Shown: positions 21,705 through 27,401 of the stretch, in pieces | How the letters are laid out: every line of letters starts with the position of its first letter | Numbering within the stretch: position 1 is the stretch's first letter | Assembly (NCBI GenBank): GCA_021781285.1 | Contig: JAJXXD010000203.1 | Span: 1 to 27,401 of the forward strand | Length of the DNA stretch: 27,401 nt | Source of the DNA: a bacterium | Lineage (GTDB): Bacteria > SZUA-79 > Acidulodesulfobacterales > Acidulodesulfobacteraceae | Direction: 5' to 3' | Program-made: the position numbers and the translations under genes | Notes under the pieces: generated by a model | Database searches by the model: none | What the model saw: the letters and a program-made list of their open reading frames with translations, nothing else | Told to the model about the DNA's origin: nothing

Positions 21705-22637
21705 ATGAAAAACAAAACGGTATTTTTTATTTTATTTGCGGGGATAATAATTTTCGGATTCATATTTTTAATTTTCGGCATATATAAAAATAATTCAGCA
21801 AAAGGTACGATAAATCTTAACAAATTGTCTCCTGTAGGGCAAATAAATAAACAAGCTTCACGTTTGCGCCTGTCTGAAAAGCCTTCGCATCCGCCATCCT
21901 TTAAACTTGCCGTAGCTTCCATGATGTCGCCCGTTGCAAATATAGATGCATATAAGCCTTTTGCAAGATATATCGGCCGCGCGCTGCATATGCCCGTTAA
22001 GATTGTTCAGAAACGAACCTATTTAGCGGTTAATAACCTGCTTATAAATAATAAAATAGATTTAGCTTTTATCTGTACCGGAGCATACGTTTACGGAGGA
22101 TTAAAGAACAAAGTAAAAATAATAGCCGTTCCGGTTATAGACGGAAGAAAGACTTATCAGGCTTATATAATTGCTCATAAGCCTTCCAAAATTAAATCGA
22201 TTAAGGATTTGAAAGGAAAAGTATTTGCCTTCACCGAGCCTTTATCGAATACGGGCTATGAATACCCGATGCATTTTTTTAAAAATAAAGGTATAAATCC
22301 AAAAATATATTTTAAACGGGTAATGTTTACTTATAATCATACCGATTCGATTAAAGCCGTTGCATCCGGTTTAGCCGACGGCGCATCTATCGATTCTATT
22401 GTTTACTCCTATACATATGATAAATATAAAAGCGTCAGGCTGCACACCAAAATTATTTTAAAATCCCCCTTATTTCCTATTCCGCCGATAGTTATGCCCG
22501 ATAGGGTAAATAAAAGATTAAGGAGTAAGGTTAAAGAAATTCTTTTAGATATGTCAAGAAATCCAAAAGGAAGGATAATTTTAAAAAAACTTAATATCGA
22601 CGGTTTTGCCTCACCCGATATAAGTCAATATAAATAA
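21705..22637 (+). CDS. PhnD-like periplasmic binding protein, membrane-anchored sensor component
   Basis: This 310-residue protein begins with a hydrophobic anchor (about residues 5-27) and continues with a periplasmic domain of the PhnD/phosphonate-binding-like family: FKLAVASMMSPVANIDAYKPFARYIGRAL, IDLAFICTGAYVYGG, KDLKGKVFAFTEPLSNTGYEYP and VASGLADGASIDSIVY. No ABC transporter genes accompany it. It ends 2 nt before a sensor kinase gene. In TtrS, the tetrathionate sensor, this domain is the extracytoplasmic part of the kinase itself, so here it probably acts as the separate ligand-binding component of the kinase next door. There is no recognisable ribosome-binding site; TAAAAT about 10 nt before the ATG could be the -10 of a nearly leaderless transcript. 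The ligand is unknown. Confidence 0.85.
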   Translation: MKNKTVFFILFAGIIIFGFIFLIFGIYKNNSAKGTINLNKLSPVGQINKQASRLRLSEKPSHPPSFKLAVASMMSPVANIDAYKPFARYIGRALHMPVKIVQKRTYLAVNNLLINNKIDLAFICTGAYVYGGLKNKVKIIAVPVIDGRKTYQAYIIAHKPSKIKSIKDLKGKVFAFTEPLSNTGYEYPMHFFKNKGINPKIYFKRVMFTYNHTDSIKAVASGLADGASIDSIVYSYTYDKYKSVRLHTKIILKSPLFPIPPIVMPDRVNKRLRSKVKEILLDMSRNPKGRIILKKLNIDGFASPDISQYK

Positions 22638-22639
22638 AT

Positions 22640-24064
22640 ATGAGATTTTCTTTATTTCCCGCAATCGCTTTAATTCTTAAAAAATTCTATAACGTTTCTT
22701 TGAGGATAAAAGTTATAGGTCTTGTCATATTTGCCACATTATTACTCGGACTGCCGGTTATATATTTTGTAAATATAGATTTTTCCCGGCAAAATAACAT
22801 GCAGTTAAAATTGATGAGCAGGGCTATAGGCAAACAATTATCGTCCCAATCCGTAAATTATATTCTCGAGGACAATTTTTACGCTCTTGCAAAATTATTA
22901 AAAAGCTCGGTTAAAAACGACCCCGATGTAATTTATGCCTTTATTCAAAATAAAAAAGGCGAGGTTATTACTTCGACTTTTGACGGCGGATTCCCCGCCG
23001 GTTTATTGAAAGTTAACGGTTTTAATCTGAAAAGTATATCTACCGTTAAAATTAAAACCAACGAAGGTATAGCATATGACACATCCGTTCCTATCTTAAA
23101 TGGAAGGCTCGGCATAATAAGAGTCGGAATTTCGACTAAAAGGTCTAATATGCTCCTTTATTCGTTAATAAAGTCCATAATTTTTATTATGATTTTTGCC
23201 GCTGTTTTAGCTATTATACTTTCAAGTTCGATTGCATGGTGGGTTATGACGCCGATAGTAAAACTATCGGAAGCTTTTAATAAAGTCAAAAGCGGCAGTT
23301 ACGACGTAAATCTCGATATTAAAAGAGACGATGAAATAGGGATGCTTACGAGAGATTTTAATAAAATGGCGGAGAGTTTAAAAAAGGCGAACGAAGAAAG
23401 AATAGAAAACGACAACTTAAGGAAAAATTTTATCAATAATGTAATAAATGCTCAGGAAGAAGAGAGAAAAAGAATAGCAAAAGATCTGCACGACCAGTTT
23501 GCGCAGATGCTTGCATACATAAAAATAAGAATCGGACTCCTTAAAAATCTGAATAACATTGAGGAGGCGAGGGAAAGCGTTACGCAAATCAGCGAAGAAT
23601 TGACGAACGCGCTTGACGTAGTGCGCAATATTGCCCGAAGCCTTATGCCCGGAATACTTGAAGAAATGGGTCTGGTTTGCGCAGTTTCCAGTTATATAGA
23701 CGATATTAATAAAAAGAGCCCGAATTTTAAAGTAGATATTGATGCCGACGATATAAAAAATAAAAGATTCAATCCGAATATAGAAATTAACGTTTACAGA
23801 ATAATTCAGGAGTCGCTGTCCAACGTCATACTGCACTCGCATTCAAATTATGCTAAAATAACTTTGGAACTTAGAGAAGGAAAAATTAACGGCGGCATAG
23901 AAGATTACGGAACCGGTTTTAATTACGGCCTTATTAGCAAGGACAGCCTCGGAATATTCGGAATGATAGAAAGGGCAAAACTTTTAGGCGGAGATTTGAA
24001 AGTCGAATCTAAAGCCGGTATCGGAACTCTCGTAAATTTCTGGGTTCCTCAGGAATTGGGCTGA
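22640..24064 (+). CDS. HAMP-containing NarX/DegS-type sensor histidine kinase
   Basis: This 474-residue membrane kinase has transmembrane segments at about residues 24-44 and 177-204, enclosing a periplasmic domain of about 130 residues (NDPDVIYAFIQNKKGEVITSTF looks Cache-like). A HAMP linker follows (WWVMTPIVKLSEAFNKVKSG...DEIGMLTRDFNKMAESL). The dimerisation domain is of HisKA_3 type, with RKRIAKDLHDQFAQML and phosphorylation site H284. The ATPase domain includes IQESLSNVILHSHS and DYGTGF, ending in GIGTLVNFWVP. It starts 2 nt after the PhnD-like gene, and the response regulator gene starts 18 nt after it. Having its own periplasmic domain plus an accessory binding protein sets it apart from one-piece TtrS. 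I infer that the pair controls the oxidoreductase genes downstream. Confidence 0.92.
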   Translation: MRFSLFPAIALILKKFYNVSLRIKVIGLVIFATLLLGLPVIYFVNIDFSRQNNMQLKLMSRAIGKQLSSQSVNYILEDNFYALAKLLKSSVKNDPDVIYAFIQNKKGEVITSTFDGGFPAGLLKVNGFNLKSISTVKIKTNEGIAYDTSVPILNGRLGIIRVGISTKRSNMLLYSLIKSIIFIMIFAAVLAIILSSSIAWWVMTPIVKLSEAFNKVKSGSYDVNLDIKRDDEIGMLTRDFNKMAESLKKANEERIENDNLRKNFINNVINAQEEERKRIAKDLHDQFAQMLAYIKIRIGLLKNLNNIEEARESVTQISEELTNALDVVRNIARSLMPGILEEMGLVCAVSSYIDDINKKSPNFKVDIDADDIKNKRFNPNIEINVYRIIQESLSNVILHSHSNYAKITLELREGKINGGIEDYGTGFNYGLISKDSLGIFGMIERAKLLGGDLKVESKAGIGTLVNFWVPQELG

Positions 24065-24082
24065 AATATCGGAGAAAAAGCA

Positions 24083-24781
24083 ATGATAAATATAGTTTTA
24101 GTGGATGACCACTTCCTTATGGTTTCCGGCTTAAAAATGATAATAGCGGGACAAGAAGATTTGCGGGTTGTCGGAACGGCAAATGATGCCGTATCCGCTA
24201 TGGAAATCGTTAAAACAAAAAAGCCTGATGTCATAGTCCTAGACATTTCCATGCCTAAAACTAACGGACTTGATTTGATAGCCGGTCTAAAGGATGCTTC
24301 TCCCGATTCTAAGATATTGATTTTAACTATGTACGAAGACAGGCAGTATGTTCAAAAGGCGCTTGATAACGGCGCATTAGGTTATCTGCCAAAAAAAGCC
24401 GTCGAACATGATTTGATTTATGCAATTAAGACCGTAGCCGAAGGCGAATTATACATTCACCCGTCTTTAGTGAAAGATTTAATAGGCAAAGATAAAGACA
24501 AAAAGGAAAAAGAATATCGGGAATATGACGGCGGGGGACCTAAAGCCGCCGGAAGCGAAAGCGCTCTGCGGAATTTATGGAGTAATTTAAGCCCGAGAGA
24601 GCAGGAGGTGCTAATATTTGTCGCAGAAGGTTTTTCAAACAAAGAAATAGGAGAAAAACTTTTTATCAACGATAAAACCGTTGCTACTCACCGCTTAAGG
24701 GGAATGGAAAAATTAGGATTTATAAACAAATCCGACCTTGTAGATCTTGTTTTCTTTAAACTTAATCTCCTTAAAAAATAA
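24083..24781 (+). CDS. NarL/FixJ-type response regulator with LuxR HTH
   Basis: This 232-residue regulator has an N-terminal receiver (INIVLVDDHFLMVSGLKMII, phosphoacceptor D54 in VIVLDISMPKTNGL, LTMYEDRQYVQKALDNGALGYLPK). A glycine/lysine-rich linker follows at about residues 130-165, then a LuxR-type helix-turn-helix (LSPREQEVLIFVAEGFSNKEIGEKLFINDKTVATHRLRGMEKLG). It is the cognate partner of the kinase 18 nt upstream and parallels TtrR. The 197-nt gap downstream, before the ferredoxin-type subunit gene, contains tandem TCCTAC repeats that could be its target. NarL-type regulators bind DNA as dimers after phosphorylation. Confidence 0.94.
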   Translation: MINIVLVDDHFLMVSGLKMIIAGQEDLRVVGTANDAVSAMEIVKTKKPDVIVLDISMPKTNGLDLIAGLKDASPDSKILILTMYEDRQYVQKALDNGALGYLPKKAVEHDLIYAIKTVAEGELYIHPSLVKDLIGKDKDKKEKEYREYDGGGPKAAGSESALRNLWSNLSPREQEVLIFVAEGFSNKEIGEKLFINDKTVATHRLRGMEKLGFINKSDLVDLVFFKLNLLKK

Positions 24782-24869
24782 TAAAAATCAAATCTCCTCA
24801 AATTAATTTAGAATAAACCCGCAGTTTAAGTTTTCGTAATATTTTTTCTTCACTTCATTTCAGATTTTT

Positions 24870-24886
24870 TCCTACAAAAATCCTAC
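24870..24886 (+). promoter_or_regulatory. Tandem TCCTAC direct repeat upstream of the oxidoreductase operon
   Basis: TCCTAC occurs at 24870-24875 and 24881-24886, exactly 11 bp apart, so both copies face the same side of the helix. They lie about 100 bp before the ttrB-like gene and upstream of a possible -10 (TATACT, 24931-24936, with a weak TTTACG 15 nt before it). This is a candidate binding site for the response regulator encoded immediately upstream. The assignment is speculative. Confidence 0.3.
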
Positions 24887-24978
24887 TTTGTATTATTTCA
24901 TTCAACAAATTTACGTGATAAAAATAAAACTATACTTTATTATTCACGATAATTTTAATACAAGTAGGGGGTAAATTA

Positions 24979-26109
24979 ATGAAAAAGGAAAACGTTCCGG
25001 AAAGTAAAAACGTAAAATTAGACGGCAAAGAAGATGCAAAAAAAGGCGGGAGCGCAAGAAGAAATTTTATTAAAATGCTCGGGTTAGGAGGATTGGCGGC
25101 GGCGGTCGGCGGAGCCGCGGGCTTGTCGGAAACAAGCAAAGCCTTGGCGGCTCCTTTAAAAAAAGGGAACGGTAAAAAAAGCGGACATAACACCCCCGAA
25201 AAAGGGACAGGCGCCCCGACCGGCGCTTTAAAAAATCACAGATGGATGGGGTGGATGAATCCGTCGCAGGATGTAAAAGACGGATGGAACGAGTGGATGA
25301 GAACTATAGAAAATCCCCACAATCTTCCTATATGGCACGATAATTTTTATACTATTAAGGACTCAAAACCTAAACATCATTGGGCGATGGTTATGGATTT
25401 AAGAAAGTGCGTCGGATGCCAGGCTTGCGTTATTGCATGTAAAAGCGAGAATAATGTCCCCCTTACGGTTTTTAGAACCGTAGTTCAAGTTATGGAAACG
25501 GGGCATATGATTCCGGATGCCGGAGGCGACGTTGTAACCGATGAAGGCAATTTTATGCCGGATATCAAGAAGTTCAGTCTGCCGAGGATGTGCAATCACT
25601 GCGATCACCCCTCATGCGTAACGGTATGTCCCGTTAAAGCGACTTATAAGAGGCAGGACGGGATAGTTTTAATAGATTATAACGTCTGCATAGGATGCGG
25701 AACATGCCTTCAAGCCTGTCCTTACGATATGCGGTTTTTCAATCCGGTTCAGCATACCGCCGATAAATGCACATTTTGCGTTCACAGAATAGACAGGGGG
25801 CTTATGCCCGCCTGCGTTACGTCGTGCGTCGGCAGGGCAAGAAAATTTGGGGATTTAAACGACCCCAAAAGCGAGGTTTCAAGGCTGATAGCTAAACATC
25901 AGACTTCGAAACTTAAAATTTCCACCGGAAACGATCCTCAGGTTTTCTATATAGATTTAAACGGGATATTAGTCGATCCGACTAACTCTGAAGAGGTTAA
26001 GATGGTTTATACCTACGCGATGTCTTTTAACACGACGGCATATCAGAAATTAGGCGGAGAAGCCTTGCTGCCGTTAGTGGAAGAAAAAGAAGACCCTTAT
26101 AAAGGTTAA
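24979..26109 (+). CDS. Tat-exported four-[4Fe-4S] ferredoxin subunit, TtrB-like
   Basis: This 376-residue electron-transfer subunit has a twin-arginine signal (ARRNFIK, R27-R28, then a hydrophobic Gly/Ala-rich stretch). Sixteen cysteines lie in four groups: CVGCQACVIAC (from C144), CNHCDHPSCVTVC, CIGCGTCLQAC and CTFCVHR...PACVTSC. Its core resembles TtrB of Salmonella tetrathionate reductase, for example RMCNHCDHPSCVTVCPVKAT, CVHRIDRGLMPACVTSCVG and DPQVFYIDLNG. It is clearly longer than TtrB (about 240 residues), because about 80 residues rich in Trp, Asn and His separate the signal from the first cluster. It should pass electrons between the NrfD-type subunit and the catalytic subunit. PsrB- or SreB-like sulfur-reducing complexes are alternatives. 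The start has GTAGGGGG as ribosome-binding site. Confidence 0.88.
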   Translation: MKKENVPESKNVKLDGKEDAKKGGSARRNFIKMLGLGGLAAAVGGAAGLSETSKALAAPLKKGNGKKSGHNTPEKGTGAPTGALKNHRWMGWMNPSQDVKDGWNEWMRTIENPHNLPIWHDNFYTIKDSKPKHHWAMVMDLRKCVGCQACVIACKSENNVPLTVFRTVVQVMETGHMIPDAGGDVVTDEGNFMPDIKKFSLPRMCNHCDHPSCVTVCPVKATYKRQDGIVLIDYNVCIGCGTCLQACPYDMRFFNPVQHTADKCTFCVHRIDRGLMPACVTSCVGRARKFGDLNDPKSEVSRLIAKHQTSKLKISTGNDPQVFYIDLNGILVDPTNSEEVKMVYTYAMSFNTTAYQKLGGEALLPLVEEKEDPYKG

Positions 26110-26159
26110 CGTTAAAATCGAGATTTAATTTTAAAATTTTAAAGAAGGAGCAAAATATT

Positions 26160-27329
26160 ATGATTTTATTAAACGGTTTTTTAGAAAATCCGGTATGGGG
26201 TTTGCCGATAGTAATTTATCCTTTTTTATCCGGTCTTGTCGCAGGGTCGTTTGTCGTTGCGTCGCTATCGCACCTTTTTGGAATGGAAAAATTCAGGCCG
26301 TTAGCTAAACTTGCGGCGATAGTCAGTTTTGCGATGCTTATACTTGCGGCGCAGGCGCCTTTAGCAGATGCGCTTCAGCCGTCAAGGGCAGTTTGGGAAC
26401 TGTATTTCAGGGACCATTTTCCATACTCGCCTCTCGGTATGTTTATTATAATCTGGACGCTTTATATAATTCTTATGCTTTTCGAAATGTTTTATCTGTT
26501 CAGGGTTTCAAATATAAAGAGAGCGGCAGAAGACAGCGGTTTCAGGGGGAAATTAGCAGATTTCTTTACGCTCGGGAATAAAGATTTATCGGAAAAAGCG
26601 GCAAAAAAAGACCATAAAGCCCTTATGATTATAGCGGCTTTAGGCATAGGTCTGGCTTTTTTATTTCACGGCTACGTCGGATTTCTATTCGGCGCTATAA
26701 AAGCAAGACCGTTGTGGTCGAACCCGCTTATACCGGTTTTGTTTATAACGTCGGCTATCGTTTCGGGTATAGCGCTTATGGGCGTTTTATACGTAATAGG
26801 TTTTTCGTTTTATTCCGATAAAAATAAGGTGAAGTCGGAAACCGTGTATGCGCTTAATAAAATTTTGTTATTGGTGATAGGATTCGACCTGTTTTTCGAC
26901 TTAATAGAATGGCTTTATTCCGTTCGTTCTTATGCGCCGAAAGATTTATACGAGGGATGGCACTCGGTTTTCAGCACGGGCGGCGGCGGCGTTTTAGCTT
27001 TTAATTACCATTTTATGCAGATAACCCTTGGACTTATTATACCCGGACTACTGCTTATATCAAAAAAAGTAAGAAATTCAAAAGTATGGACGGTAATAGT
27101 AGGCTTTTTAGTGTTAATAGGCGTTTGGTCAATGAGGTTTAACACGGTTGTAGGCGCCCAGCTTCAGGCAAAAATAGGGCAGGGAACGGTTCTTTTCGAT
27201 ATTCCGTGGTTGGGCTACGACGGATACATAACCGGAATCGGATTATTTGCGCTAGGCATCTTTTTAATATTCGTTTTCGGCTATTTATTGGGATGGGAAG
27301 ATAAACCCGAATTAACCGGCAATAATTAA
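26160..27329 (+). CDS. NrfD-type integral membrane quinol subunit, TtrC-like
   Basis: This 389-residue membrane protein has about nine hydrophobic segments and belongs to the NrfD/PsrC/TtrC family, which exchanges electrons between the quinone pool and a periplasmic Fe-S subunit. The first helices (YPFLSGLVAGSFVVASLSHLFG and LAAQAPLADALQPSRAVWELYFRDHF) match the family pattern. HGYVGFLFGAIKARPLWSNPLIPVLF is the typical conserved segment containing the quinone-site region. A charged cytoplasmic loop of about 45 residues lies near residues 120-158. AAGGAG about 10 nt before the ATG serves as ribosome-binding site. It sits 50 nt after the ferredoxin subunit gene and 17 nt before the catalytic subunit gene, the B-C-A order of ttr loci. 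Confidence 0.9.
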   Translation: MILLNGFLENPVWGLPIVIYPFLSGLVAGSFVVASLSHLFGMEKFRPLAKLAAIVSFAMLILAAQAPLADALQPSRAVWELYFRDHFPYSPLGMFIIIWTLYIILMLFEMFYLFRVSNIKRAAEDSGFRGKLADFFTLGNKDLSEKAAKKDHKALMIIAALGIGLAFLFHGYVGFLFGAIKARPLWSNPLIPVLFITSAIVSGIALMGVLYVIGFSFYSDKNKVKSETVYALNKILLLVIGFDLFFDLIEWLYSVRSYAPKDLYEGWHSVFSTGGGGVLAFNYHFMQITLGLIIPGLLLISKKVRNSKVWTVIVGFLVLIGVWSMRFNTVVGAQLQAKIGQGTVLFDIPWLGYDGYITGIGLFALGIFLIFVFGYLLGWEDKPELTGNN

Positions 27330-27346
27330 AATAAGGAGGATATGTA

Positions 27347-27401
27347 ATGTCAATGAATAGAAGAGACTTTTTAAAATATGCGACATTCGGCACGGCGGCA
27401 G
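27347..27401 (+). CDS. Start of Tat-exported catalytic subunit, probably TtrA/PsrA-like molybdopterin oxidoreductase (cut by window end)
   Basis: Only 18 residues are visible, MSMNRRDFLKYATFGTAA, a clear twin-arginine signal (NRRDFLK). AAGGAGGA at 27333-27340 lies 6 nt before the ATG, a strong ribosome-binding site. Position directly after the TtrB-like and TtrC-like genes makes a molybdopterin (bis-MGD) catalytic subunit the most likely identity, but no catalytic residue is in view. The gene continues beyond the window. Confidence 0.75.
   Translation, partial: MSMNRRDFLKYATFGTAA

Noticed and set aside
24914..24929. CGTGATAAAAATAAAA as a third CRP/FNR-type site
   Set aside because: It matches the minus-strand site of the divergent region at 13/16 positions but lacks the right half-site symmetry and would fall between the -35 and -10 of the best promoter candidate.

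Overview
The window is AT-rich, densely packed bacterial DNA with strong Shine-Dalgarno sites. Its gene content points to a Gram-negative, anaerobic or microaerobic bacterium of the deltaproteobacterial sulfur-metabolising type: siroheme-dependent heme synthesis (AhbC/AhbD), cytochrome bd, a quinol-type NO reductase, and a Tat-exported Fe-S/NrfD/molybdopterin oxidoreductase. A lineage such as Ca. Acidulodesulfobacterales (SZUA-79) is my best guess from gene content alone, at low confidence.

Region 1 (1-2524) holds the C-terminal part of gyrA, gpsA, a dispersed inverted repeat touching the gpsA stop codon, and an OsmC-family gene. Region 2 (2551-10992) is one tight plus-strand run, with gaps of about 28 nt or less and several overlaps: an AMMECR1-domain gene, precorrin-2 dehydrogenase, a CcsA/HemX-like membrane protein, hemA, hemC, a cobA-hemD fusion, ahbC and ahbD. 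Together they cover much of the route from glutamyl-tRNA through uroporphyrinogen III and siroheme to heme b. HemL, HemB, a dedicated chelatase and the siroheme decarboxylase AhbAB are absent from the window. A second copy of the inverted repeat follows ahbD. Region 3 (11142-14252) is an RDD-family membrane protein and polA, whose proofreading domain looks degenerate.

Region 4 (14253-21618) is an oxygen and nitric-oxide defence island. It holds cydAB behind two strong promoters, an Rrf2/NsrR-like regulator, an iron-sulfur repair di-iron protein (RIC/ScdA/YtfE type) with a DUF2249 gene on the minus strand, and divergently a small membrane-anchored cytochrome c and a quinol-type NO reductase. 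Two regulatory layers can be read from the DNA. A near-identical palindrome lies at the cyd promoter and at the rrf2 promoter, which suggests NsrR-like repression and autoregulation. The divergent region between the DUF2249 gene and the cytochrome c gene carries two CRP/FNR-type sites, 14/16 identical, each centred at -41.5 from its own predicted promoter.

Region 5 (21651-27401) begins with a perfect 26-bp palindrome. It continues with a membrane-anchored PhnD-like periplasmic protein, a HAMP/NarX-type sensor kinase and a LuxR-type response regulator, then a Tat-exported four-cluster ferredoxin subunit, an NrfD-type membrane subunit and the first codons of a Tat-exported catalytic subunit. 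The layout matches a TtrSR-TtrBCA (tetrathionate reductase) locus in which the sensor's binding domain and its kinase are separate genes. Tetrathionate as the actual substrate is inferred. No tRNA, rRNA, CRISPR array or complete insertion sequence was recognised.
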